The translations under genes and the position numbers were made by a program. This document shows, one piece after another, positions 34,496-44,679 of a stretch of 64,000 bases of DNA. Below the pieces are notes generated by a model that was given only the letters and a program-made list of their open reading frames with translations, was not told where the DNA came from and did no database searches. Every line of letters begins with the position of its first letter. Positions within the stretch are counted from its first letter, which is position 1. The stretch comes from Pelagibacteraceae bacterium AG-447-N18 (GTDB lineage: Bacteria; Pseudomonadota; Alphaproteobacteria; Pelagibacterales; Pelagibacteraceae): NCBI GenBank assembly GCA_003212275.1, contig QCQE01000001.1, positions 124,001 through 188,000 on the forward strand, read 5' to 3'.

Positions 34496-37270
34496 ATGGG
34501 AAAAATTAAAAAAACAGATCATTTTTATTTAATTGATGGATCAGGTTATATTTTTAGAGCGTATTATGCGTTACCACCATTAACGCGTAAAAGTGATGGA
34601 CTACCGACTGGTGCAGTGAGTGGTTTTTGCAGTATGCTTTTTAAACTTCTAGAGGATTCAAAATCAAATCAAAATTTGCAAAAACCAACACATTTTGCAG
34701 TTATATTTGACTCTGCTAGAAAAACTTTCAGAAACGAAATTTATAGTGATTACAAAGCTAATAGAGCTGAAGCACCTGATGATTTAGCTCCTCAATTTGA
34801 TTATATCAGAAAATCAGTATTAGCTTTTAATTTACCTTCATTGGAATTGATAAATTATGAAGCTGATGACTTAATTGCAACGTATGTTGAAATGATTTTA
34901 AAAGAAGGTGCAAAAGCAACAATAGTGTCCTCAGATAAAGATTTAATGCAATTATATAAAAAAAATGTTCGAATTTATGATCCAATGAAAAATAAGTTTA
35001 TTTCAGAAGAAGATATTAAAAATAAATTTGGTGTAGGCGCAAGTAAGGTAATTGATGTTCAGGCTCTAGCTGGTGATAGTAGCGATAATGTACCAGGAGT
35101 TCCTGGAATTGGTGTTAAAACAGCTGCAGAATTAATTAATAAATATGGAGACCTTGAAAAACTTTTAAAATCTGCTCATGAAATTAAACAAAACAAAAGA
35201 AGAGAAACACTCATAGAGAATAAAGATAAGGCTTTAATAAGCAAAAAACTAGTGACATTAAAAAGTGATGCTCCAGTAAATAAAAATCTAACTGATCTTG
35301 AATTAAAAATTATTGATAAAGATAAACTCTATAAATTTTTGAGAGAGATGGAATTTAATAGATTGTTGAGCTCAGCTATCTCTGCATATGGAGAGCCAAA
35401 TTTAACAAGTATCAAAAACGAGGTTAAAATTGAAAAAAATCAAAAAGCAATTAATAAAAAAGAATATTATTTAATTGAAAATTTGGAACAAATCGACAAC
35501 TGGATAACTGAAGCTGAGGAGTTAGGTGAAGTTGCAGTAGATACTGAAACAAATTCATTAGATCCTCATCAGGCAGATCTAGTCGGTGTTTCGTTATGCT
35601 CAAAAATTGGAAAAGCTTGTTATATTCCTATCAGTCATAAATCTAACAATTGCATCAAAAAAGATTTAGTTTTAAAAAAATTAAAACCTTTACTTGAGGA
35701 TCCTAGTATCAAAAAAATTGGTCAAAATATAAAATTTGATTTTATAGTTTTTTTCAAACACGGAATTAATATGACTTCAATGGAAGATACTATGCTGATG
35801 TCCTATGTTCTTGATGCAGGAAAAAATAGACATAATATGGATACATTGTCAGAAATTCATTTAAACCATAAAACAATATCTTTTAAAGATTTAGTTGGCA
35901 CAGGAAAAAAGGAGATTAATTTCAGTGAAGTAGATGTTGAAAAAGCCAAAGATTACGCAGCCGAAGATGCTGATATTACATTTAGATTATACAAAAAATT
36001 TCAAAAAAGTTTGAAGGATGAAAAAATGATAAATATTTATGAGATATTTGAAAAGCCTTTATTAAAGATTCTTGCTTTTATGGAAATTGAGGGAGTTAAA
36101 ATAGATAATAAATTTTTAAAATCATTATCCGCTAAATTTGAAAAAAAGATTGTTAAAATTCAAAATGAAGTTTTTAAAATATCTAAAAAAGAATTTAATA
36201 TTGCATCACCAAAACAACTGGGGGAAATATTATATAATGATCTTAAAATCGCAGATTTAAAAAAAACAAAAAAAGGGAGTTTTGCAACAAGCGCTTCGGT
36301 TTTAGAAGATTTGGCATTTAAAGGTCATAAGTTTCCCCAATTAGTATTGGATTGGAGACAGGTATCTAAATTGAAAAATACTTACTCAGATTCCTTGCCG
36401 GAACATATTAATCCTAACACACAAAGAGTACATACCTCTTTTTTATTAGCAGCTACTACAACTGGCAGATTAGCGTCAAGCGATCCAAATTTACAAAATA
36501 TTCCGATTAAATCCGAGGATGGTAAAGATATTCGTAAAGCATTTATAGCTAAAAAAGATCATGTTTTAATTTCTGCTGATTATAACCAAATTGAGATGAG
36601 AATTTTAGCTGATTTGGCTGACGTGAAAGGATTAAAAAAAGCTTTCAAAAACAACGAAGATATTCATTCACTTACAGCTAGTCAAATTTTCAATGTTGAT
36701 ATAAAAAAAGTAAATCAAGATCAGAGAAGAAAGGCTAAAGCTATAAATTTTGGAATTATATATGGAATTTCACAATATGGATTAGCAAAACAAATCAATG
36801 TCACAAATCATGAAGCTGAGGAATTCCTTAATGCTTATTTTTTGAAATTTCCTGAAATTAAAATTTATATGGACCAAACAATAAAGTTTTGTAGAAAAAG
36901 TGGATTTGTAAATAATATTTTTGGAAGACGATCACATTTTATTAATATAAACGATAAAAACTATAATATTAGAAATTTCCAAGAGCGCGCAGCAATTAAT
37001 GCTCCAATTCAAGGTTCTGCGGCAGAAATAATGAGATTAGCTATGATAAGACTTGATAAAAAATTAAGTGATCAAAAAAATCAAAAAACAAAAATGTTGT
37101 TGCAAATCCATGACGAGTTAATTTTTGAAACTCCCAAAGAAGAAGCAAAAAGAATCAGTAAAATTATAATTGATGAAATGTCTAGTGTTGTTAAGAGTGA
37201 ACAGCATTCTTTTTCCATACCTTTAACAGTTGATCTAAATACCGGAGAAAATTGGGGTACACTTCATTAA
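34496..37270 (+). CDS. polA: DNA polymerase I
   Basis: 5'-3' exo DGSGYIFRAYYAL; 3'-5' exo VAVDTETNSLDP; polymerase DPNLQNIPI, QIHDELIFE. Confidence 0.97.
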   Translation: MGKIKKTDHFYLIDGSGYIFRAYYALPPLTRKSDGLPTGAVSGFCSMLFKLLEDSKSNQNLQKPTHFAVIFDSARKTFRNEIYSDYKANRAEAPDDLAPQFDYIRKSVLAFNLPSLELINYEADDLIATYVEMILKEGAKATIVSSDKDLMQLYKKNVRIYDPMKNKFISEEDIKNKFGVGASKVIDVQALAGDSSDNVPGVPGIGVKTAAELINKYGDLEKLLKSAHEIKQNKRRETLIENKDKALISKKLVTLKSDAPVNKNLTDLELKIIDKDKLYKFLREMEFNRLLSSAISAYGEPNLTSIKNEVKIEKNQKAINKKEYYLIENLEQIDNWITEAEELGEVAVDTETNSLDPHQADLVGVSLCSKIGKACYIPISHKSNNCIKKDLVLKKLKPLLEDPSIKKIGQNIKFDFIVFFKHGINMTSMEDTMLMSYVLDAGKNRHNMDTLSEIHLNHKTISFKDLVGTGKKEINFSEVDVEKAKDYAAEDADITFRLYKKFQKSLKDEKMINIYEIFEKPLLKILAFMEIEGVKIDNKFLKSLSAKFEKKIVKIQNEVFKISKKEFNIASPKQLGEILYNDLKIADLKKTKKGSFATSASVLEDLAFKGHKFPQLVLDWRQVSKLKNTYSDSLPEHINPNTQRVHTSFLLAATTTGRLASSDPNLQNIPIKSEDGKDIRKAFIAKKDHVLISADYNQIEMRILADLADVKGLKKAFKNNEDIHSLTASQIFNVDIKKVNQDQRRKAKAINFGIIYGISQYGLAKQINVTNHEAEEFLNAYFLKFPEIKIYMDQTIKFCRKSGFVNNIFGRRSHFININDKNYNIRNFQERAAINAPIQGSAAEIMRLAMIRLDKKLSDQKNQKTKMLLQIHDELIFETPKEEAKRISKIIIDEMSSVVKSEQHSFSIPLTVDLNTGENWGTLH

Positions 37271-37309
37271 TTTAATTGCCCAAATTAGAACAATTTAGTA
37301 TTTTTATAA

Positions 37310-38023
37310 TTGAGTATGCAGAAACAAACAATTGCCCTTGTCGACGATGATAGAAATATTTTAACAAGTCTTAGTATAGCTTTAGAGAAAGAGGGATTTA
37401 AAGTTCAGACATATATTGATGGTGAAAGCGCTTTAATTGGCTTAACTAGAACCCCACCAGATCTTGCAATCGTTGATATTAAAATGCCAAAAATGGATGG
37501 AGAAGAACTACTTAAAAAGCTAAGAAAAAAAACTTCATTACCAGTTATTTTTTTGACCTCTAAAGATGACGAAATCGATGAATTGCTTGGATTGAAGTTA
37601 GGAGCAGATGATTTCATAAAAAAATCTGGAGGGTTTTCAATTAAAGTGTTGATTGAGAGAATAAGAGTGCAACTTAGAAAGAAAGATTCAAAAGAAATTA
37701 TAGAGGAAAACAAAAGTATAATATCTCATGGTAAATTAAAACTAGATCCTTCACAATTAGAGTGTGAATGGAATGGTAAACAATTGCCAGATAAACTTAC
37801 TACGACTGAATTTTTATTAGTTAAGGAATTAGCAAAAAGACCAGGTATAATTAAAGAAAGAGCTCAGTTGATGGATATAGCCTATAGAGAAGATACCGAT
37901 ATAGAGGACAGAACAATAGACAGTCATGTGAAAAGAATAAGAAAAAAATTTAAAAAGGTTGACCCTGAATTTTCAGCTATAGAAACTAGATATGGAAGTG
38001 GATATAGGTGGAATGTTAGCTGA
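37310..38023 (+). CDS. chvI: Two-component response regulator, ChvI-type (OmpR family)
   Basis: [40 protein letters not shown]-terminal winged helix. Confidence 0.87.
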   Translation: MSMQKQTIALVDDDRNILTSLSIALEKEGFKVQTYIDGESALIGLTRTPPDLAIVDIKMPKMDGEELLKKLRKKTSLPVIFLTSKDDEIDELLGLKLGADDFIKKSGGFSIKVLIERIRVQLRKKDSKEIIEENKSIISHGKLKLDPSQLECEWNGKQLPDKLTTTEFLLVKELAKRPGIIKERAQLMDIAYREDTDIEDRTIDSHVKRIRKKFKKVDPEFSAIETRYGSGYRWNVS

Positions 38024-39564
38024 TGTTAAGCAACCTTCTTAAAAACTTATCTATATTAAAAAAATTTTTATTTATTAATTTTATTTTTTTTACAATTATT
38101 GGAATTTTTCTTTTTATTTACTTAAAAAATGTTCAACCAAATTTGATAAAAAAAAAATCATCTAATCACATTGAAGTAATTAATAATACAATTGATAATT
38201 TGACAAGACTAAATGTCGAATTTGTAGAAGATGATATTAGGAAATTTCTTTTTTCCACAAGATTTCTTTTTCAAAATTTAGATAGAGTGATATTTTTTGA
38301 TAATCAACTAAACTTAATTGGTGATACAGATACCTTAGATCTTGATCCTAGATCGTTTTCACAAAGATTAGATATTGTTGAATTTGAAGTGTTAACTGAA
38401 AAAAAAACTAAAGAAATCACTGAGAAAAAAAATATTGATGTTGGAAATAATAACGTTGTTTCTCTTAATGATGTACTTTTAAATTACGCATCCTCTAAAA
38501 ATTTTGGAACACCTTTTACTTTTACCCAAGAAGAGTTCAATAAATTTAAGCTGACAACAATTAAAAATGTAATGCAAAAAGGTGAAAACATTGGTTATTT
38601 AGCTATTACAGAAAATGCAAATGATGTTAAAGCAGCTATAGATGAAAGAAAGACATTTGTAATTAGAACAGCTTTGGCTATTGGTTTAGTAATATTAATT
38701 TTCTCCTTTGTTTTAAATAGATATTTCCTAAAACCAATCAAAAATTTAGTAACGTATACGGAAACAATTAGAAATAAAGATCCAAAAGTTACTAATCTTG
38801 ATATTTTAAAAAAAAGGAATGATGAACTAGGATTACTCTCAAAATCGCTAGATGATATGACAAATGAATTAACTAAAAGGATTTCACATGCTGAAAATTT
38901 TTCAACAGATTTAGTTCATGAAATAAGAAATCCACTAGCTTCTCTCAAGAGTGCGTCTGAAATTTTACATGATACGACTGATGTTGAGCAAAGGATCAAA
39001 TTAATTGATATTTTGAGTCACGATGTTCAAAGAATTGAAAGATTAATTACAGATTATTCGCAAATGCTAAAAGATGAAGTTGCGTTAAGTAAAGAAAAAA
39101 TTAAAAAACTTGATATCGAGCCTATTATTAAATCAGTGGTAGATGATTTTAATAATATTTATAAATTAAAAAGAGGAATAAATATTTCTTATTCAAACGA
39201 TGGAAAAAACAAATATTTGATAAATGGAATAGAAAATAGGATTGAACAAATAGTTGCTAACCTTTTGGACAACGCAATATCTTTCAGTGGTGATAATAAA
39301 GATGTGATTGTTAAGGTTTCAAAATTAGAAAATGACAAAGTTTCAATCAATATTTTGGATGAAGGACAAGGATTTAAAGAAAAAGATACCAATAAAATAT
39401 TTAAAAGATTTTATAGTAATAGACCTGATAAATTTGGACAACATTCAGGACTTGGTTTAAATATTGTTAAAAATTTAGTCGATTTACATAATGCTACAAT
39501 AAGAGCATCTAACAGATTAGACAGAAAAGGAGCAAGTATGGAAATTATATTTCCAAATGCTTGA
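38023..39564 (+). CDS. chvG: Two-component sensor histidine kinase, ChvG-type
   Basis: H-box DLVHEIRNPLASLKSASEIL; N/G boxes NLLDNAISFS, GLGLNIVKNLV. Confidence 0.87.
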   Translation: MLSNLLKNLSILKKFLFINFIFFTIIGIFLFIYLKNVQPNLIKKKSSNHIEVINNTIDNLTRLNVEFVEDDIRKFLFSTRFLFQNLDRVIFFDNQLNLIGDTDTLDLDPRSFSQRLDIVEFEVLTEKKTKEITEKKNIDVGNNNVVSLNDVLLNYASSKNFGTPFTFTQEEFNKFKLTTIKNVMQKGENIGYLAITENANDVKAAIDERKTFVIRTALAIGLVILIFSFVLNRYFLKPIKNLVTYTETIRNKDPKVTNLDILKKRNDELGLLSKSLDDMTNELTKRISHAENFSTDLVHEIRNPLASLKSASEILHDTTDVEQRIKLIDILSHDVQRIERLITDYSQMLKDEVALSKEKIKKLDIEPIIKSVVDDFNNIYKLKRGINISYSNDGKNKYLINGIENRIEQIVANLLDNAISFSGDNKDVIVKVSKLENDKVSINILDEGQGFKEKDTNKIFKRFYSNRPDKFGQHSGLGLNIVKNLVDLHNATIRASNRLDRKGASMEIIFPNA

Positions 39565-39609
39565 AGAGTTCTATTGATTAATTAATTCTTTATTGTTAGA
39601 AGACGCACC

Positions 39610-40896
39610 ATGAAAGATTTTAAAGTTAAAGATTTGACCCAAGCTGAATTTGGGAGAAAAGAAATTTCAATAGCAGAGAGTGAAATGCCTGGCTTAATGG
39701 CTTTAAGAGAAGAATACTCTGGAAAGTCACCGCTAAAAGGAGCAAAAATTATTGGGTGTCTGCACATGACTATTCAAACAGCTGTTTTAATTGAAACACT
39801 TGTAGCCTTAGGCGCAGAGGTAAGATGGTCATCTTGTAATATTTTTTCAACTCAAGATCATGCAGCTGCTGCAATCGCTAAAGCTGGAATTCCAGTATAT
39901 GCTTGGAAGGGAGAAACTGAAGAGGAATATATTTGGTGTATTAAACAAACGATTGAGGGTAAAAAAGATTGGGCGCCTAATATGCTTTTAGATGATGGAG
40001 GAGACCTCACTGCAATGATGCATCAAGATTACAAAGAATTACTTAAAAATGTGAAAGGTGTTTCAGAGGAGACAACAACAGGCATTAAAGCTCTTAATAA
40101 AATGGAAAAAGATAAAACTTTGTTAGTGCCTGCAATAAATGTAAATGACTCTGTCACCAAATCCAAATTTGACAATCTCTATGGATGTAGAGAAAGTTTA
40201 GTTGATGGCATAAGAAGAGCAACAGATGTTATGATGTCTGGAAAAATTGCTATAGTTGCTGGATTTGGAGATGTTGGTAAAGGAAGTGCTGCATCTTTAA
40301 GACAAAGCGGTGCTCGAGTATTAGTTACAGAGGCGGATCCAATTTGTGCATTACAAGCAGCAATGGAGGGTTATGAAGTGGTTTTGATGGAAGAGGCAAT
40401 TAGCAAAGCTGACATCGTCGTTACAGCAACTGGTAACAAAGATATTGTTACAGCTGATCACATGAGAGAAATGAAAGATAGAGCAATTTTGTGTAATATA
40501 GGACACTTTGATAACGAAATTCAAGTTGAAGCTTTAAAAAATTATAAATGGACTGAAGTAAAACCTCAAGTTCACGAGATAGAATTACCAAGTAAGAAAA
40601 GGATTATTTTATTAGCAGAAGGTAGATTAGTTAATTTAGGTTGTGCAACAGGTCATCCAAGTTTTGTAATGAGCGCGTCGTTTACTAACCAAGTGATTGC
40701 ACAGATAGAGCTTTGGAATAATCATAAAAACTATGAGAACAAAGTTTATGTTTTACCAAAACATCTAGATGAGAAGGTTGCCACACTTCATCTTAAGAAA
40801 GTTGGAGCAAAATTAACCAAATTATCAAAAGAACAAGCGGACTATATAAGTGTCGGAGTCGAAGGTCCTTTTAAACCTAATGCCTACCGCTATTAA
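39610..40896 (+). CDS. ahcY: Adenosylhomocysteinase
   Basis: [32 protein letters not shown]-terminal [10 protein letters not shown]. Confidence 0.97.
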   Translation: MKDFKVKDLTQAEFGRKEISIAESEMPGLMALREEYSGKSPLKGAKIIGCLHMTIQTAVLIETLVALGAEVRWSSCNIFSTQDHAAAAIAKAGIPVYAWKGETEEEYIWCIKQTIEGKKDWAPNMLLDDGGDLTAMMHQDYKELLKNVKGVSEETTTGIKALNKMEKDKTLLVPAINVNDSVTKSKFDNLYGCRESLVDGIRRATDVMMSGKIAIVAGFGDVGKGSAASLRQSGARVLVTEADPICALQAAMEGYEVVLMEEAISKADIVVTATGNKDIVTADHMREMKDRAILCNIGHFDNEIQVEALKNYKWTEVKPQVHEIELPSKKRIILLAEGRLVNLGCATGHPSFVMSASFTNQVIAQIELWNNHKNYENKVYVLPKHLDEKVATLHLKKVGAKLTKLSKEQADYISVGVEGPFKPNAYRY

Positions 40897-41329
40897 AAGT
40901 GATAGAATTGATTTATCTTCAGAAAAAGAAACAGAGGAACTCGCTGGTACATTTTTAAAAAAAATCAAGCCTGGAAGCTTTATTTTTTTATATGGTGAAA
41001 TCGGAGTAGGAAAAACTACTTTTATTAGATACCTTATTAATCAATTTCAAAAATTTAATAAATTAGAGATAACAGAAGTTACGAGTCCCACTTTTAATTT
41101 GTTAAATGAGTATCAAATAAATGATTTCAAGATAAATCATTATGATCTATTTAGATTAAAATCTGCCGAGGAAATTAAAAATTTAGATTTATTTGAGGAT
41201 AATAAAAACATAATTACTTTAGTAGAATGGCCACAAATAATTAAAGAAAAACCAAAAAATTTGATAGAATTAGTTTTCGAGTATGGAAAAGATCACAAAA
41301 CTAGATCTGTGCAAATTAAAGGTTTATAG
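40880..41329 (+). CDS. tsaE: tRNA threonylcarbamoyladenosine biosynthesis ATPase TsaE
   Basis: [37 protein letters not shown]; likely ATG at 40880, within the ahcY end. Confidence 0.9.
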   Translation: MPTAIKSDRIDLSSEKETEELAGTFLKKIKPGSFIFLYGEIGVGKTTFIRYLINQFQKFNKLEITEVTSPTFNLLNEYQINDFKINHYDLFRLKSAEEIKNLDLFEDNKNIITLVEWPQIIKEKPKNLIELVFEYGKDHKTRSVQIKGL

Positions 41330-41342
41330 CTTCTATTCCTAA

Positions 41343-42281
41343 ATGCCAAAATTAATAAAAATAAAGGGGGATGCATCTTTTAGAAGTTTTTTTAGAAAGA
41401 AAGTAAATGGTAAATCCTCTATCGTTGTTTATGCCAAAAAAGAAAAATTTAAAAATTTACTTGTATACGATGCAATAAATAAAATTTTAAACAAGAACAA
41501 AATATTAGCACCAAGATTATATACCCAAAGATATGATGAAAATTTTATTGAAATAGAAGATTTTGGAAATGAAACTGTTTTCAAAATATTAAAAAAAAAG
41601 GGTAAAAATAAACTAAGCTATTTTAATCAAATAATTAAATTGTTAATACAAATGCAGTCTATAAAACATAGAAAAGTAAAAAATTTTAGAAATCAAAATT
41701 ATACAATTCCAAAATATGATAAAAAGATTTTAATAAATGAGGCAAATTTATTTTGTGATTGGTATGTAAAGAATAATTTATCAAAATTAAGAAAAAAAAG
41801 ATTTTGTAAAAATTTTAAAAAGATTATAAAAAAATTAACTTTGAAATTAAAATTAAAAGATAATATTTTCGTCCACAGAGATTTTCATGTTTCAAATTTA
41901 ATGTCAGTTAAAAACCAAATAGGTCTTATTGATAGTCAGGACGCATTAATTGGTAACAAAGCTTATGATTTAGCCTCTTTAATAGATGATGTGAGACTAA
42001 AAACTTCTTACTCTTTTAAAGAAAAAATCTTTAAGTTTTATACAAATAAACAAAAAAACTTGGATATTAAAAAATTCAAGAATGATTTTGAAATATTATC
42101 AGTTTTAAGAAATCTAAAAATTATTGGAATATTTACCCGTCTAGCACTTAGGGATAGAAAAAAAAAATACTTAAGATTAATTCCTTACACTTGGCAACTG
42201 ATTAATATGCGTATTGATCAAAATCAGACATTCATTGATTTAAAAAATCTATTAAGTCAAAATTTTAAAAAGATTAAATGA
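41343..42281 (+). CDS. Aminoglycoside phosphotransferase-like sugar kinase (AmgK-type by context)
   Basis: VHRDFHVSNLM; GLIDSQDALIGNKAYDLASLIDD; next to tsaE and MurU-like gene. Confidence 0.78.
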   Translation: MPKLIKIKGDASFRSFFRKKVNGKSSIVVYAKKEKFKNLLVYDAINKILNKNKILAPRLYTQRYDENFIEIEDFGNETVFKILKKKGKNKLSYFNQIIKLLIQMQSIKHRKVKNFRNQNYTIPKYDKKILINEANLFCDWYVKNNLSKLRKKRFCKNFKKIIKKLTLKLKLKDNIFVHRDFHVSNLMSVKNQIGLIDSQDALIGNKAYDLASLIDDVRLKTSYSFKEKIFKFYTNKQKNLDIKKFKNDFEILSVLRNLKIIGIFTRLALRDRKKKYLRLIPYTWQLINMRIDQNQTFIDLKNLLSQNFKKIK

Positions 42282-42967
42282 GGATTAAAACAGCTTTGAT
42301 ATTATGTGCAGGCCTCGGAACGAGGTTAAATCCCCTTACTTTAAAGACTCCTAAACCTCTTTTAAAATTAAATGATAAAACGATGTTAGAGGTTTGCATA
42401 AATCTAACTTTGAAACTGGGTGTTCAAAAAATTTTTATCAATACATTTTATTTAGGTGATCAAATCTCAAAATTTATAGAAAATAAAAAGTTTCCAATAA
42501 ATATTCAAATAATCAAAGAGGAAAATGAGATACTTAATACAGGTGGAGGAATATTAAATTTGATCAATTATTCAGATGACAACGATTTTATAATTTTTAA
42601 TCCTGATACTTTATGGCACAAAGATTATCTTCATGAAATAACTGAAATGCAAAATTTTTATTTTTCTAATAAATTAGATAATGTTCTTATGCTGTCAAAT
42701 AAAGAATTGAGTTTTGATAAAAATTTTTTAGGTGATTTCACATTGGAAAATAATTTGATAAAAAAAAATGAAAAAAACGATTTGATATATATTGGTTGTC
42801 AAATTTTGAACAAAAGTTTGTTTAAAGAATATAAAGTCTTAAATTTTTCTATTACAAAAATATGGAATAGTTTACGAAAAGAAAATAAATTAAATGGTTT
42901 TCAAAGTAAAAAAAAATTTTATCATTTAACAAATTTAGATGTCTTTAAAAAACTAAAAGATCTTTAG
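42278..42967 (+). CDS. Sugar-phosphate nucleotidyltransferase (MurU-type by context)
   Basis: LILCAGLGTRLNPLTLKTPKPLLKLNDKTMLE. Confidence 0.8.
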   Translation: MRIKTALILCAGLGTRLNPLTLKTPKPLLKLNDKTMLEVCINLTLKLGVQKIFINTFYLGDQISKFIENKKFPINIQIIKEENEILNTGGGILNLINYSDDNDFIIFNPDTLWHKDYLHEITEMQNFYFSNKLDNVLMLSNKELSFDKNFLGDFTLENNLIKKNEKNDLIYIGCQILNKSLFKEYKVLNFSITKIWNSLRKENKLNGFQSKKKFYHLTNLDVFKKLKDL

Positions 42968-43658
42968 CTCTTTCCTTATCAAGATATTCACATTTCGCTA
43001 TTGAAAAATTTTTTCTAAATTCTATCAACATTGGGTTTCCAGTGGGTATTTCTAAATTAGAAATTTGTGTATTATCTAAATTAAATAAATTTTTACATAG
43101 AGCCCTAATAGAGTTTCCGTGTGCAGATATTAAAACATTATTATTTTTTAAATTTTCTTTTACGTGTTCTTCAAAAAAATTTATAACTCTTTCATAAGTG
43201 TCTTTTAAAGATTCTGTGTTAGGTAATAATTCTCTCGGAATTTGTTTATAAATTTCAATATTAAGTGGATGATATGGACTTTCCTTTTTTAGTGGATCTG
43301 GTCTTAGATCCCATGATCTTCTAATCTCATAAATTTTATCCTCACCAATTTTTTTACTCATTTCAATTTTATTCAAACCAGTTAGTGCTCCGTAATGTCT
43401 CTCATTCAATTGCCAAGCTCTAGTAAAATTTTTTTTATCATCTAATTCTTGCTGAATTATTTTAAGAGTATTATTTGCTCTTAATTGAAGAGAAGTGTAA
43501 TAAAAATCAATTTTGATGTTTTTGTTTTTCAATAAGAATCCCGCTTTTTTTGCCTCCAATATACCTTTTTCGGTCAAATCAACATCAACCCAACCAGTAA
43601 ATTTTTTCTCTAAATTCCAAGTACTTTGTCCATGCCTTACTAATATTAAAAAACTCAT
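42945..43658 (-). CDS. gpmA: 2,3-bisphosphoglycerate-dependent phosphoglycerate mutase
   Basis: LVRHGQSTWNLEKKFTGWVDVDLTEKG; LNERHYGALTG; ISAHGNSIRAL. Confidence 0.95.
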   Translation of the reverse strand: MSFLILVRHGQSTWNLEKKFTGWVDVDLTEKGILEAKKAGFLLKNKNIKIDFYYTSLQLRANNTLKIIQQELDDKKNFTRAWQLNERHYGALTGLNKIEMSKKIGEDKIYEIRRSWDLRPDPLKKESPYHPLNIEIYKQIPRELLPNTESLKDTYERVINFFEEHVKENLKNNNVLISAHGNSIRALCKNLFNLDNTQISNLEIPTGNPMLIEFRKNFSIAKCEYLDKERAKDLLVF

Positions 43659-43703
43659 ATGATTATCTTTAAATTAAATTTATAAATAAAACTATAAAAT
43701 TAA

Positions 43704-44099
43704 ATGATAAATTTTTTTTCAAAATTTAAAATATTTTTTTATGTAACTAATTTATTATTAATCATCTTATATTTATTCCCTGGAAGTTTATTGGGATGTA
43801 TTTTTTTTGATAATTGTAAAGTTCAACCACAAATTACATCAGATGTTATAATATCATCTAACCATTTTTACGCTTTTGTATTAGTTACTATTTTAGGATA
43901 TTTGACTTTTTTTAATTCAGAAAAATTAAAAAAAGTTTTATATTATCTTTTAGTAATTTCAGTTCTATTAGAAGTGTTCCATATAATAATTCCTGAAAGG
44001 AGTTTTCAGTGGTTAGATGTGTTCGGAAATTTATTAGGGGTGGTAGTTGTAATTTTTTTTAAGAATCTTATAAATAAATATGGGACTACTAAAAAATAA
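43704..44099 (+). CDS. Small VanZ-like integral membrane protein
   Basis: Four hydrophobic segments; DNCKVQPQ...ERSFQWLDVFGNLLGV pattern. Confidence 0.5.
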   Translation: MINFFSKFKIFFYVTNLLLIILYLFPGSLLGCIFFDNCKVQPQITSDVIISSNHFYAFVLVTILGYLTFFNSEKLKKVLYYLLVISVLLEVFHIIIPERSFQWLDVFGNLLGVVVVIFFKNLINKYGTTKK

Positions 44100-44679
44100 A
44101 CTTATTATATTATTTATTTTTTTTTTAACAGGATGTTCATCAATTCCATCAAATACTGCAAATAGTTGTTCAATATTTAATGAGCGTTATCTCTGGTATA
44201 AGTATGCAAAAAAAACAGAGCAAAAATGGGGTACTCCTATTTATATTCAATTAGCTATTATAAAAATGGAGTCAGATTTTGACTGGTTAGCTAAACCAGC
44301 TAGACAAAAAATATTTAAAGTAATCCCTTATAAACGCCCATCAAGTTCATTTGGATATTCTCAGGCAGTCAAAGGGACTTGGGAACAATATAAAAAAGAA
44401 ACAGGAAATAAGTTAGCAACAAGAGCTAGATTTAAAGATAGTGTTGATTTCATTGGTTGGTATACTAGTAAATCAGAAACTATTTTAAAAATTTCCAAAC
44501 AAGACGCTTTTAAACAATATTTGGCCTATCATGAGGGCTGGGGAAATTTTAAGCATTATAAAAAAAATAAAAAAGTTATCGGATTAGCTAAAAAAGTTGA
44601 GAAACAATCTAATATTTATAAAAAACAATTATTAAGTTGCAGCAATTCTTTAAATAAAAATAAATATATTATTTTTTAG
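44080..44679 (+). CDS. Lipoprotein with lytic-transglycosylase-like (SLT) domain
   Basis: Lipobox FFLTGC; IQLAIIKMESDFD, SSFGYSQAVKGTWEQY, YHEGWGNF. Confidence 0.7.
   Translation: MGLLKNKLIILFIFFLTGCSSIPSNTANSCSIFNERYLWYKYAKKTEQKWGTPIYIQLAIIKMESDFDWLAKPARQKIFKVIPYKRPSSSFGYSQAVKGTWEQYKKETGNKLATRARFKDSVDFIGWYTSKSETILKISKQDAFKQYLAYHEGWGNFKHYKKNKKVIGLAKKVEKQSNIYKKQLLSCSNSLNKNKYIIF

Noticed and set aside
39565-39609. SAH riboswitch upstream of ahcY
   Set aside because: Gap is only about 45 bp and has no matching motif
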